Notes: generated by a model not told the origin, from the sequence alone. A DNA stretch of 64,000 nucleotides from Maribacter_C sp047345145 (GCF_047345145.1 NZ_JBLFER010000006.1:237189-301188); one strand, 5' to 3'. Numbered from the stretch's first letter, positions 1 through 8,677 are shown. Numbers and translations are program-made.

Positions 1-1
1 T

Positions 2-460
2 AATCCTGATAGGAAACCTAGAAAAGAAAAGAAGAATCCAGATTATGAAAAAGAGGCTAGAAAACTAAAAAGACTCGGGGATAGAGGTGAAAAACTTGTT
101 TTAGATATGGAAAAACATAGACTTGAGGAACTCGGGTTTACTAAATTATCTAAGAATGTATCAAAAGCAAAATATGACTATTTAGGTTATGATATAAAAT
201 CATTTGAAGAAAATGGAGATGAAAGATATATTGAAGTGAAAGCTACAAGTTCAAAAGTTGGTGCTGCTAACTTTTTTCTTTCCGTAAATGAATTTCAGAA
301 GGCTCAAGAATTAAATAACTATTTCGTTTATGTCGTTTTTGATATTTTATCTGCCAATCCTCAAGTATGGATAATTGGCAATCCTTTTAAGCCAGAGAAT
401 AAGAAGGTCAAAATGACACCAATTTCATATAGAGTAGAAATAAATGCAAAGAAAAAATAA
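2..460 (+). CDS. DUF3883 (NOV C-terminal-like) protein, 5' truncated
   Basis: The reading frame is open from the window edge, so the start is missing; 152 residues are visible. A basic stretch leads into GDRGEKLV, then YDIKSFEENGDERYIEVKAT, the typical core of DUF3883/NOV_C domains. The spacing of D (in YDI) and E-x-K (in IEVK) resembles a PD-(D/E)xK nuclease-like core; that comparison is from family knowledge and activity is not shown. Such domains often end larger proteins of restriction or defence type, so the missing N-terminus matters. It converges on the end of the tra operon and is probably ICE cargo. Confidence 0.6.
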   Translation, partial: NPDRKPRKEKKNPDYEKEARKLKRLGDRGEKLVLDMEKHRLEELGFTKLSKNVSKAKYDYLGYDIKSFEENGDERYIEVKATSSKVGAANFFLSVNEFQKAQELNNYFVYVVFDILSANPQVWIIGNPFKPENKKVKMTPISYRVEINAKKK

Positions 461-528
461 AACACTAAATGAAATAGTCTATTCATAGATTTGGGTACTA
501 TTTTGTTTGAATCTAACTTAACATAAAA

Positions 529-891
529 TTAGAAAGGCCCCTTCTCCCGCAACCCCTTCTCAGTAACCACCCATTGCCCCTCCTCCTGAACTAATTTGAA
601 AGTCTCAGGCTTTTCCTCATAAGAAGTTGTAAACTTAACCCAGGCTATATCTCTATCAACAATTTCCTGAACAATATTAAAATCAGAAGCCCCACTTTCT
701 GCAGCTGTCATCATATCCTGAATTGAAATAAAGGAAGCATAGCTTTCAGCAGTAGTGTACTTTTTTAGTTTCGAATTGTCTTTTTGATAAAAACTCTCCA
801 CCACAATTTTTGCTGTTTCCGTATGAGAGAGTTGTTTGTCGGCACAGGCTATAAACACCAATAATACTAGGTAAGTGCTGAATTTTTTCAT
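529..891 (-). CDS. small lipoprotein, last gene of the tra operon
   Basis: The 120-residue product starts with a lipoprotein signal (lipobox VFIAC, Cys16), so it should be anchored in the periplasm or outer membrane. The rest looks like a small alpha+beta fold of the NTF2/DUF4878 kind (TAKIVVESFYQKD, then a WVKFTTSY strand), but this is only a resemblance. It begins 7 bases after traN ends and is probably co-transcribed with it. In this position it may be an accessory of the conjugation channel or an entry-exclusion or stabilising lipoprotein; the sequence does not decide. Confidence 0.6.
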   Translation of the reverse strand: MKKFSTYLVLLVFIACADKQLSHTETAKIVVESFYQKDNSKLKKYTTAESYASFISIQDMMTAAESGASDFNIVQEIVDRDIAWVKFTTSYEEKPETFKLVQEEGQWVVTEKGLREKGPF

Positions 892-898
892 GATACTC

Positions 899-1726
899 TT
901 AATTTGGGTTGTTAATAAATCTATGTAAAACTTTGAGTTTCAAATCTCGTTCTCCGTTTTTTTCGTTTAATTCTAGAATCAATTTCCTTTGGTTGCTAAT
1001 TGAAAATTTAGGTACTACATAAACCAGCTTTTTAGTCTCTTTCTTTTTAATCCTTGCAGGAAGCCCGTACATGAATAGGGGCTCTTGATGTAAACTTTGC
1101 AAGGATTTCTTTTTTCCTTTCCTCCGTGTCTCAATAGAGAGATTTAAAAAGTTTAAATCATAGTCTAAAGACGAACCATTTTCAATGCGAATGACGAAAT
1201 ACAATTCTTCCTTATCGAAAGCAATGTTCTCTATGCTAAGTATTACATCATTGTTCGATCTACTTAATGCAAGTATTCTTTGCTTTTGACTGAGCAAATA
1301 CAAACAAAAACGTTCGTAATAATAATCTCGGTTGTTTGTCTTGAAATCCAGCTGCTGGCTTGAAAACAGCTTTTTTGTAGTTGGTTTTTCATTCCCAATG
1401 CTTTGCGATTGGGGAATGAAATAATTCAGTTTGGAAAGGTCTTCTTTATACCTAACAATATACGAAAAAATCGAACCATTTCGGTTGATAACCAGTAAAT
1501 TACTTTCCTCTCCAGGAGTGGCCTGCAACAAGCCGAAATACTGTTCTTTTTCTCTATTAAAGGTGAATACAAAATTTTCTGACCCGGTTATTCCTTGCCG
1601 AATCGGCTCTGGAAAAAACAGGGCTACATTTTTCTGGTTATTGGCATATATGGTGTCCAATATGTGTTGCCCCAATAGGGCGTGGGAACAAAGCAATAAA
1701 CAAATGCTAGAAAGGAAATTTTTCAT
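899..1726 (-). CDS. traN: conjugative transposon protein TraN (VirB9-like)
   Basis: This 275-residue protein has an N-terminal signal peptide (about residues 1-19, ending ALLGQ), then beta-rich sequence of the Bacteroidota TraN/DUF4138 type (VALFFPEPIRQGITGS, FVFTFNREKEQYFGLLQA). TraN proteins are the VirB9-like periplasmic or outer-membrane part of the type IV secretion channel. Its first 20 bases overlap the end of traM, so translation is probably coupled. Length and order (K, M, N) fit the family. Confidence 0.85.
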   Translation of the reverse strand: MKNFLSSICLLLCSHALLGQHILDTIYANNQKNVALFFPEPIRQGITGSENFVFTFNREKEQYFGLLQATPGEESNLLVINRNGSIFSYIVRYKEDLSKLNYFIPQSQSIGNEKPTTKKLFSSQQLDFKTNNRDYYYERFCLYLLSQKQRILALSRSNNDVILSIENIAFDKEELYFVIRIENGSSLDYDLNFLNLSIETRRKGKKKSLQSLHQEPLFMYGLPARIKKKETKKLVYVVPKFSISNQRKLILELNEKNGERDLKLKVLHRFINNPN

Positions 1727-2678
1727 GAGATTTCTGTTTTTGAGATTGTGGATAATCAGGTTTTAAAACGAGTTTGTAGTTATTGAGTATGGTTACTCGA
1801 ACACTTCGATTATTCCTGCGAAATACTTTTTGGATTCCACTTATTTGGGGAACACTTGGAATATTGATATCCTGTAGAATGTCATCAACTACTTCATTGG
1901 AGATTTCTTCCCGGAAGTTATTTTCTATATAGATGCCTTCACTTCCGTCTTGAAAATCAATTGCTTTCAGCTTTGTGGGATGATGATTAATATTCTCTAT
2001 TTCAATTAGGACCCTATTGGGCTGAAATTTTATAAATCCATAAATAGATGTGTTCTTGGCTACCAACCTATCATTGATGGTTGCATCTTTTGTGAGTCGC
2101 ATTCTTAGACGGTGATTCGCTTTTACGACTTGATTGCCATCTACTGTGACATGAATCTCCGAATCTGTTCTAGAAATATTGATGTCATCATTTTGTATCG
2201 GATGGGTAGCAAAGAACAACTTATGTTCCAATCCTAGTTCTTTAGCTGCAGTCTTATGTTCATTTGCCAAATCGGTTGAATCGACTTCGGGTTCTTGCAA
2301 AGCTGGAATATGTAGCGTTTTGTATTCAGGTCTCTCAATTTCCGAATAGTAGATTCTGCCTGCTGCATAGATGCTATCCACAATACGTTCCTTTTCCTTA
2401 TCCAGTAAATCAGGGTCATAGACACCAGTAGAATCGAGGTACTTTTCATCATAAATGCTAGGAGCATTTCTTTCACGCACCTTCTTTAGGGCATCAATAG
2501 CCTCCAATTTTGATTTATAGTCCTCCTGTTCCTGCTCCAATTCAGGTACTAAGGTTTGTTTTATGTTGCCATCTCCACCATCTTCTTCCTCCATAATCAA
2601 TAGACTGTAGGAGACTAAGAAGATTAGGGTAATGGCAAGTACGGCACTAAAGACAATTTTGTTCTTTTCTATCTTCAT
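1707..2678 (-). CDS. traM: conjugative transposon protein TraM (VirB10-like)
   Basis: The 323 residues form a single inner-membrane helix near the N-terminus (about 8-28), an acidic and charged linker (about 30-150), then a conserved C-terminal domain with LRMRLTKDATI and LVAKNTSIYGFIKF, typical of Bacteroidota TraM. These proteins play the VirB10 role, spanning the periplasm to link inner and outer membrane parts of the channel. It lies 41 bases after traK with no traL-like gene between. Confidence 0.87.
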   Translation of the reverse strand: MKIEKNKIVFSAVLAITLIFLVSYSLLIMEEEDGGDGNIKQTLVPELEQEQEDYKSKLEAIDALKKVRERNAPSIYDEKYLDSTGVYDPDLLDKEKERIVDSIYAAGRIYYSEIERPEYKTLHIPALQEPEVDSTDLANEHKTAAKELGLEHKLFFATHPIQNDDINISRTDSEIHVTVDGNQVVKANHRLRMRLTKDATINDRLVAKNTSIYGFIKFQPNRVLIEIENINHHPTKLKAIDFQDGSEGIYIENNFREEISNEVVDDILQDINIPSVPQISGIQKVFRRNNRSVRVTILNNYKLVLKPDYPQSQKQKSHEKFPF

Positions 2679-2700
2679 ATGAGTGATTTTATTAATCCCA

Positions 2701-2719
2701 CCTTCCTACGACAGGCAGG
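2701..2719. repeat. imperfect hairpin between traK and traM
   Basis: CCTTCCT, five bases, then AGGCAGG form an imperfect inverted repeat (one mismatch) starting at the traK stop codon. On the coding strand it reads as CCTGCCT...AGGAAGG, the sort of GC-rich palindrome scattered through flavobacterial genomes. It may stabilise mRNA ends inside the tra operon or be a remnant of an interspersed repeat. Confidence 0.4.
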
Positions 2720-3343
2720 TTATGGGCTTTCATTCGATAATTTTTTAAGTGTGTTTTCAAAGTAATCCGTGATAAGCAAGCCATGGGTATTGTTCGGGTA
2801 GTTCCTATCCACGATAATCAGCTTTCCCGAAGAAGTCAATTCGTAAGTATCGATTATCGAACCACGGTTGATTTCAAAAACCGTTGTGGTTTTGAACGTA
2901 TAGTTTCCATTTTGTTCCTGTACCTGACTATCAATGCTCAATATCTTTTGAACGAGGGAATACTGAAGTATGCGGTTATAGACGCCATCTGCTTTCTTTT
3001 GCCGGTACAGGTTATCCACAGAGCTATTACCAAGCCACAAGGCCTTTTCTAAGTTCTTTTCGTAGTTACTTGCATCGATATTGTAGAAGTAGGTGTGGAA
3101 CAGCTCTAAATGAGCCAATGCCTCTACTTGAAAGTTTTCCTTCTGTGTGACCAACTTCAAGGGAATGACTTCGCCATCAGTACCTATTGCAAAGGTTGTA
3201 TTCAAAGACTTTTGATGAATGTTGAAAACCATCCATCCAGAAAACAAACTGGATAATAAAGCCCCAGAGACTACAATGCTGACGATGACTCTATTGGTTT
3301 TTAAAACAGTATAGATATTCTTGTAAGGTGTTTTTAGTTTCAT
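2720..3343 (-). CDS. traK: conjugative transposon protein TraK (VirB8-like)
   Basis: The 207-residue protein has one N-terminal membrane helix (about 18-42, RVIVSIVVSGALLSSLFSGW) and a periplasmic domain with the family pattern FHTYFYNIDAS and ALWLGNSSVDNLY. TraK is the VirB8-like assembly factor of Bacteroidota conjugation systems. It sits 3 bases after traJ, so the two are co-translated. Confidence 0.88.
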   Translation of the reverse strand: MKLKTPYKNIYTVLKTNRVIVSIVVSGALLSSLFSGWMVFNIHQKSLNTTFAIGTDGEVIPLKLVTQKENFQVEALAHLELFHTYFYNIDASNYEKNLEKALWLGNSSVDNLYRQKKADGVYNRILQYSLVQKILSIDSQVQEQNGNYTFKTTTVFEINRGSIIDTYELTSSGKLIIVDRNYPNNTHGLLITDYFENTLKKLSNESP

Positions 3344-3346
3344 AGT

Positions 3347-4189
3347 TTACGTTGTAAATAAGCGTAGCGTGAACGTTGTTGCTTTTTTATAGAGTTTGAA
3401 TTTTAGAAACACGATAAATACAATAGAACCGAGGTCAATTACCGGAGCAAAAAAACGACTCCCTACATCTGTGCCGAATAGGTTTGACCAAAAGTTGGTG
3501 TTTAGCTCGGTATATATGGAATTGATAAAAACATTGACCAGAAAAAATGCCGGTACCAACATATACACCGCTGCATATAATTTGAAAAATGTATAGGCCA
3601 TCGAACGGAATTTTTCGAAAACGGCTAGACTAATGACCAAAGGAAAAAAGGCCTGCATTATACCCAGCAGGAAATAGCGTTCCGCTAGAAACAAGGGGTA
3701 GATGAACAAGTCTAGAATCCAAAGAAATAGGCTAATAATGAACGCTAGTATCTTCCAACCATAAAGCGGTGTTACGAGCGCTTCGTACAGTAATGCCATT
3801 GCCTTTTTGGCGGCTTCCAATGCGCCCACATCCTCTTCCAGAGGAATATCTTGCATTTGGAGCGGGAGGAGCGCAGGAGCCGTATTGCGATATTGACCTT
3901 CAATGGCCACGAGAATGTTGTCGAAGAAACCCAATACCTGTGTTGAAAAAATTACGATTAGCACTATCGCAAAGTTTTTGGCAAGCTCTCCTGGAGTCAA
4001 GCCCCAAGTATATCCATACCTATCCGCGACACCTTCATTATACTTTTTAAGAATATTGATTAAGAAAAGTAGAACCGCAAGTGTTTTCATTCCCGCAATG
4101 GTGTATTGCAAAAAATCGCTGTCTTTTATGGTTTGGAAGACAGCATCTACATATTCCAGTCCGATTCCTAAAAAGATAATGGCAGTCAT
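3347..4189 (-). CDS. traJ: conjugative transposon protein TraJ (VirB6-like)
   Basis: The 280 residues contain about six to seven hydrophobic segments (for example TLAVLLFLINIL, FAIVLIVIFSTQVLGFF, ILAFIISLFLWILDLFIYPLFL, VYMLVPAFFLVNVFI, IVFIVFLKF), fitting the polytopic inner-membrane channel protein TraJ, the VirB6 counterpart. The ATG at 4189 lies 2 bases after the preceding stop. The protein is shorter than CTnDOT TraJ (about 330 residues, from memory), but no break is visible. Confidence 0.8.
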   Translation of the reverse strand: MTAIIFLGIGLEYVDAVFQTIKDSDFLQYTIAGMKTLAVLLFLINILKKYNEGVADRYGYTWGLTPGELAKNFAIVLIVIFSTQVLGFFDNILVAIEGQYRNTAPALLPLQMQDIPLEEDVGALEAAKKAMALLYEALVTPLYGWKILAFIISLFLWILDLFIYPLFLAERYFLLGIMQAFFPLVISLAVFEKFRSMAYTFFKLYAAVYMLVPAFFLVNVFINSIYTELNTNFWSNLFGTDVGSRFFAPVIDLGSIVFIVFLKFKLYKKATTFTLRLFTT

Positions 4190-4191
4190 TC

Positions 4192-4773
4192 CTAGTAATT
4201 GGTTTCGCGGGTGTTGACTTTATCCTGCATTCTGCGAAATGAAATAATCTCACGATAGCGCTCTGTCTTTTTAGTAATTTCAGCAACCATTTCTTGGGAT
4301 TGAATTTCTTTGTCTTTCAAAACTTTCGCCCGTTCGGCATCCGTCATTTTCAGGTTGTCACTTGATAGAATTTGATTAATGAAGTCCAGGTCTTTGGTCG
4401 AATTTTCCAGAATGGCGCTAAAGGATTCGTTCACTCGATTTACTTCTTCCGCTTTGATATAAGGGGAATTGAGGATTTCCCGTAAATCATCTTGCACGAC
4501 TTTGTAGAGCTTTTTATTGTTGCTAGTCAGTTGCTCTACGGCCTTTAGTTGTTTGATGGCATTACTGACTTTCTCGATATTCTCCTTCTGCTTCTTCAGA
4601 AATTTTACCGTTTTGATAATATTCGAAGTCTGCTTGCCAGCCTCTACAAGTTGTTTTGCAAATGAGATAAAGTTTATGTTGTCATAAACAGGCATCCCTT
4701 GGGCCTTAGCGCAACAAGGAGATAAAATACCGATGGCAAGAATTAATACTAGTGTTCTAATTGTTTTTTTCAT
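4192..4773 (-). CDS. TraI/VirB5-like periplasmic conjugation protein
   Basis: The 193-residue product has a signal peptide (about 1-24, ending CAKAQ) followed by largely helical, charged sequence (VKFLKKQKENIEKVSNAIKQL, then repeated heptad-like helices to the end). Size, export and position between traG and traJ match the TraI slot of Bacteroidota elements, a VirB5-like pilus-associated protein. Family assignment rests on context more than on motifs. It lies 11 bases after traG. Confidence 0.65.
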   Translation of the reverse strand: MKKTIRTLVLILAIGILSPCCAKAQGMPVYDNINFISFAKQLVEAGKQTSNIIKTVKFLKKQKENIEKVSNAIKQLKAVEQLTSNNKKLYKVVQDDLREILNSPYIKAEEVNRVNESFSAILENSTKDLDFINQILSSDNLKMTDAERAKVLKDKEIQSQEMVAEITKKTERYREIISFRRMQDKVNTRETNY

Positions 4774-4784
4774 GATATATTGAT

Positions 4785-7187
4785 TTAAGAATTAATAAAT
4801 ATTTTAATGGCTTCCTCCATGGAGCCTGTTTCGTTATAAATCGCCATTATGGCATCGTTTTCTTTTCCATCGGTCAAGTAGGCGGCATATACCTCCTTCG
4901 GGACTTCTAATCGGAAGATGTTACTTTCCTTTCCAATTTTGATAAACATTTCGGTGTATTTTCTTGGCCCTGAAAGATTGTTCTTGATGGATTTTAATTG
5001 ATTTAAATCATGGCTGGATAGATTGAGCCGCTTGACTAATTCGGCATAACCCTTTTCGTTGTTTAGGCAATAAATCACTTGGGTATTTTCCAAAATGCTA
5101 GCAGAAGTAGAGTTATTGGGTAATTGATTGATGGATTGCAGAATAATGCCGATAGCCCCGTTCTGTTTCCGGATGGCTTGATAATAGAACTCCACACTTT
5201 CCAGTACGTTATCGAATTTGAGTTGCTTTGCGAACTCGTCGAAAAGAATGATGCCTTTTTCTGCACGATTTCTCCAGATGGTTCTTTGGATGGCGGACTT
5301 TATCAATTTGAGCATTACGGAAAGGATTTCCTTATTGTCTCTTACTTCATCCAGTTCAAAAACAATCAATCGTTTTTCTTCGATTTTATAGGTCTGGTCT
5401 TCGCTAACTTCAAATAGGAAACTGTAAATACCATTACCTACATACTCAGACATAATGTGAAGAAAGCTTGCGATATTGAAATAATCGGACTGTATTTTAA
5501 GACGATTTAAGAGGTCTTTTTGATGTGTCTCAACAAACTTGTAAAATCCTTCTAAAGAGTATTCCTTATCAACTGTTTCCTTATAATAATGGAGCAATAT
5601 TTTCTTGATGGAAACAGACTGGGTTTTGGTCACTGTTAAATCGGAACCAAATAATTCAAAAAGAAATAGGGATAAATCTTCAAGACGTTCAGGGGTCAGG
5701 TCATCAATATTGCTTATGTAAAAAGGATTGATTCCCAAGTTCTTTCCACTCTCATATCGAAGCACGATATATTGGTCTGGGTAGAGTTTGGCAAACTTGG
5801 TATAAGAGCCTCCCAAGTCAATGATGACCAATCGGACGCCACTTTCGAAATATTGACGAAGGATGTTATTGGCCGAGAAACTCTTACCTTCTCCCGTTGG
5901 GGCGAAAAAGGCAAAGTTCCGTGCCTTAATACGCTTCTTCTTTTCATCCCAAACATCCTTTAAAACTGGAATGTTGTGTTCACGGTCATTAAAGATGATT
6001 CCCGTGTCATCAGATTTGTAGTTGCTGTTATTCAGTGTGAGGCATAGCGCGTGTTTTAAATCCGTTACATATAAATCCTCATTGGAAAAATTAGAAGAGA
6101 AACAGAAGTAGCTGTTCAGAATATAATTCTTGCGTTCTTCCCCTCCAGGATAGTAGGGTATAATATCGAGCTCCTTAAATTCAGTTTTTATATTAGCTGC
6201 TATTTTATCAAGCTCTCGGGCTTCCCGAGCCCAGTAGATTATATTGAGGTGACCTCTAATAATACGGGCATTGTCATCCGCATTAATTTGGTCTTGGACA
6301 TACTGGATTTTTTTGAGTACAACTTTATTCTGGGAACCGAAATTTGAACTCTTGTTCAGCTCTTCGATTCGCTTGTTCAACAGCTTGCGCCATTTTTGTT
6401 TATCATCTAGATAGATGATTTGGTTGACAATATGATTTTCGGTTAGGGTGAGTCCTAACCCATCTACAAAACCTTGATGGAAAACAAAATCATCAGAAGT
6501 AAATCGTTCATTGGTTTTACTGCTCTGTACGCTTTCCCCAAAGCACAATTCGCTGTTGACAGCAAGCACATCAAAGTGATTTTCTCCAATGGTAACATCA
6601 GATTTCCCTAAAAGTATATCGGTGTCATAGCCTTCATTGTAGCCGTTGAAAAAGCTATCGCTCAGCGAATGGATTTCATGGACTTTTAGCGGAATCAATT
6701 CTATTTTTCGACTATTGTTGATGAAGGAAACAGAATCGCTTACGGAGCTTATAAAGCTATACACCGTATCGTTCATTTTTTGAACAATACTCTTGGAAAT
6801 ATTGCGAAGCGGATTGACATATTTGGTGTTGTTCAGGGTCTTGTTTTTAGTAAGGGTAAAGAAGAGGTAACAACTATGTTGCATGTACTCGCGGCCTTTA
6901 AAATGATTGTGAGTAGCCTTTTCTAAAAAAGAGGTGTTGGGTAGCTTTTCGGAGGTGTATGATTTCTTTAGATAAATATCTTGCTTATGGATTACCGTAC
7001 CGATGGGAAGGGATTTCAATGCCTGAAACCAAGCACCGTGTATGTCCTCAAAATCTTTTTCGGAAAGCGAGTAGATTTCCGGGAGTTTCGCTTCATAACA
7101 CAATACCACATTGCCATTGTTGGCAAAGACAACATTGTCGAGTATCTCGACTATGGGCTGAAAAGAAGCTAGGTTAATTTTCTTCAT
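4785..7187 (-). CDS. traG: conjugation ATPase TraG (VirB4 family)
   Basis: This 800-residue ATPase energises assembly of the conjugation channel at the inner membrane. The N-terminal half is the VirB4/TraG domain. The C-terminal half is the motor, with Walker A APTGEGKS at 429-436 and Walker B IILFDE at 646-651, followed by a sensor-like stretch (IILQSINQL). Full length for the family, with no break. Its start overlaps the end of traF by 14 bases, so translation is coupled. Confidence 0.95.
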   Translation of the reverse strand: MKKINLASFQPIVEILDNVVFANNGNVVLCYEAKLPEIYSLSEKDFEDIHGAWFQALKSLPIGTVIHKQDIYLKKSYTSEKLPNTSFLEKATHNHFKGREYMQHSCYLFFTLTKNKTLNNTKYVNPLRNISKSIVQKMNDTVYSFISSVSDSVSFINNSRKIELIPLKVHEIHSLSDSFFNGYNEGYDTDILLGKSDVTIGENHFDVLAVNSELCFGESVQSSKTNERFTSDDFVFHQGFVDGLGLTLTENHIVNQIIYLDDKQKWRKLLNKRIEELNKSSNFGSQNKVVLKKIQYVQDQINADDNARIIRGHLNIIYWAREARELDKIAANIKTEFKELDIIPYYPGGEERKNYILNSYFCFSSNFSNEDLYVTDLKHALCLTLNNSNYKSDDTGIIFNDREHNIPVLKDVWDEKKKRIKARNFAFFAPTGEGKSFSANNILRQYFESGVRLVIIDLGGSYTKFAKLYPDQYIVLRYESGKNLGINPFYISNIDDLTPERLEDLSLFLFELFGSDLTVTKTQSVSIKKILLHYYKETVDKEYSLEGFYKFVETHQKDLLNRLKIQSDYFNIASFLHIMSEYVGNGIYSFLFEVSEDQTYKIEEKRLIVFELDEVRDNKEILSVMLKLIKSAIQRTIWRNRAEKGIILFDEFAKQLKFDNVLESVEFYYQAIRKQNGAIGIILQSINQLPNNSTSASILENTQVIYCLNNEKGYAELVKRLNLSSHDLNQLKSIKNNLSGPRKYTEMFIKIGKESNIFRLEVPKEVYAAYLTDGKENDAIMAIYNETGSMEEAIKIFINS

Positions 7188-7458
7188 AATGGAATTGAGA
7201 TGATTTTTTATTTGAAATCAGCTTTGGAAATGGTCTTGCGATATGAAAGACTCTCGGATTGCTGGAAATTCGCATTAGAACCGTGTAAAGCACTCCGTTA
7301 AAAAGGAGGGCACCAATAATAATCGCAAGGCTGAAAGAAAAAATGATGACCAAGAGCGAGGCTACTACGCATATCATCAGTAAAGCGAATAGGGGTAGGG
7401 GCAGTCCGAAAATGACCGCCCCTTTTCGTATGTTCTTATAAACTTCATATTTTTTCAT
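7174..7458 (-). CDS. traF: conjugative transposon protein TraF (DUF4133)
   Basis: The small 94-residue membrane protein has two closely spaced hydrophobic helices (about 13-35 and 40-62) and a basic C-terminus (VFHIARPFPKLISNKK). Size, topology and position between TraE and TraG match DUF4133/TraF, the VirB3-like partner of the TraG ATPase. Confidence 0.85.
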   Translation of the reverse strand: MKKYEVYKNIRKGAVIFGLPLPLFALLMICVVASLLVIIFSFSLAIIIGALLFNGVLYTVLMRISSNPRVFHIARPFPKLISNKKSSQFHYEEN

Positions 7459-7475
7459 GTGGCTTGCCTTAAGGA

Positions 7476-7763
7476 TTATACTACAATGCCTATTAGGTAG
7501 GTGAAGATGCCCACTACCGCACCGGCAATGAGAACAAAAACTAACACTCGGGTAATTCCTTTTTTGAGATCGGCGTTCTCACCAAAAAAATGACCTGCAT
7601 TAAAGAGGAAACCGATAAGGAAGATTACCCCAAGGATAATCGGAAAGATGGTTCGAATGGTATCGGAAACATCGTTTACGGAATCTTCGATACCTCCTAT
7701 TTGAGCAAAAGTTGATGACGATACCGACAGGAATAGTGCAGTCAAATACATTGATTTTTTCAT
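7476..7763 (-). CDS. traE: conjugative transposon protein TraE (DUF4134, VirB2-like)
   Basis: The first gene of the visible tra operon encodes a 95-residue protein with a cleavable signal (about 1-20, ending STFAQ) and two hydrophobic helices (about 38-58 and 73-94) separated by a short charged loop. This is the VirB2-pilin-like architecture of DUF4134/TraE. The 188-base region upstream holds the divergent promoter for the amidase and a 9-bp-arm palindrome. Confidence 0.87.
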   Translation of the reverse strand: MKKSMYLTALFLSVSSSTFAQIGGIEDSVNDVSDTIRTIFPIILGVIFLIGFLFNAGHFFGENADLKKGITRVLVFVLIAGAVVGIFTYLIGIVV

Positions 7764-7792
7764 ACTGAAATGGTTTTAAATTGGACTCATTT

Positions 7793-7848
7793 TTGTTGTA
7801 TGAAAACTATTGTATATTTGAATTTAAAATACTGATATACAGTATTTT
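7793..7848 (+). promoter_or_regulatory. amidase promoter with overlapping palindromic operator candidate
   Basis: A Bacteroidota promoter (TTG at 7793-7795, 17-base spacer, TATATTTG at 7813-7820) points to the amidase. Just downstream, 7826-7848 is a perfect palindrome: AAAATACTG, five bases, CAGTATTTT. It lies where transcription would start and in the divergent region shared with the tra operon. It is therefore a candidate repressor site for one or both transcripts. No protein can be assigned to it from sequence. Confidence 0.6.
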
Positions 7849-7951
7849 GTGAATAAAATAGTATTTGATTTCAATTGAATTTTGATGCTGTCATTTGACA
7901 TCAAATCCTATGAATTTTTGAAAAACGGTTGTTGATAACTAAGAATTTGAA

Positions 7952-8566
7952 ATGGGAAGCACCCTCAAAAACGTCAGCTTGGTCATTTTGCTTTTTAAAA
8001 TGTGCTTTGCTTTTAGTCAAAAAAAAGTCATTGTTATAGATCCCGGACATGGAGGAAAAGATTCTGGTGCAATTGGTATAAATGGTATTCGTGAAAAGGA
8101 CGTGGTTTTGAATATTGCCAAGGAGATTGTCCGTTTAAATCGAATGGTTTTTGAAGATGAATTTGAGATTTATTTGACGAGGTATGAGGATACTCTGATT
8201 TCATTGTCGGACCGGACGAAATTGGCCAAAAGATTGGAAGCAGATGTTTTTATTTCGTTGCATTGTAATCATTCTGATAATCCAAAAGCTAGAGGGGTGG
8301 AAGTTTATGTGGCCAGGACTGAAACTGGCTATTTGGATGAATCTATTCATCTTTCTTATGCATTGCAGAAGGGATTTCGGGATAAGCTTGGGTTTGAGAG
8401 TAGGGGGGTAAAATTTGCCGGTTTTCAGGTGTTACTTGAAGGGGCAAAGAGTTTTCCATCTGTTCTGTTGGAGTTAGGTTTTTTGAGTAATTGGGATGAG
8501 GCATGGTATTTAAGAAATATGAGTGATTTTACAGTTGTTTGCCTTTCGATATTGAATTCAATATAA
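7952..8566 (+). CDS. N-acetylmuramoyl-L-alanine amidase (Amidase_3)
   Basis: The 204-residue zinc amidase should cleave the bond between MurNAc and L-Ala in peptidoglycan. After a short signal-like segment (about 5-22) come the family metal and catalytic motifs: DPGHGGKDSG (His), GIREKDVVLNIA (Glu), SLHCNHSD (His) and the late LLELGFLSN (catalytic Glu). It diverges from the tra operon, and a murein hydrolase beside tra genes suits local wall opening for the conjugation channel. Cell-wall turnover is the alternative. Confidence 0.87.
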   Translation: MGSTLKNVSLVILLFKMCFAFSQKKVIVIDPGHGGKDSGAIGINGIREKDVVLNIAKEIVRLNRMVFEDEFEIYLTRYEDTLISLSDRTKLAKRLEADVFISLHCNHSDNPKARGVEVYVARTETGYLDESIHLSYALQKGFRDKLGFESRGVKFAGFQVLLEGAKSFPSVLLELGFLSNWDEAWYLRNMSDFTVVCLSILNSI

Positions 8567-8647
8567 TTTGATGTTGGCACGAGAGAATTTGGACATAGTT
8601 TGTTGCTAATGTCAAAGGAAATATTGACCAAATTTATTGATGAAAAT

Positions 8648-8677
8648 GAGAACGATATTCTCTAGTTTTAGAAACTA
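8648..8677. promoter_or_regulatory. two adjacent palindromes upstream of the SIS-HAD operon
   Basis: GAGAA-CGATA-TTCTC (8648-8662) is followed at once by TAGTTT-TAG-AAACTA (8663-8677). They lie in the 200-base gap between the amidase stop and the SIS-HAD start, about 90 bases before the ATG. They could be an operator of the five-gene operon or a weak terminator for the amidase; the T-rich stretch after them is short and imperfect. Confidence 0.4.

Noticed and set aside
8609..8665. An 18-codon frame (MSKEILTKFIDENENDIL) before the SIS-HAD gene
   Set aside because: Too short, with no supporting motif or start context; it overlaps one of the palindromes and is likely chance.
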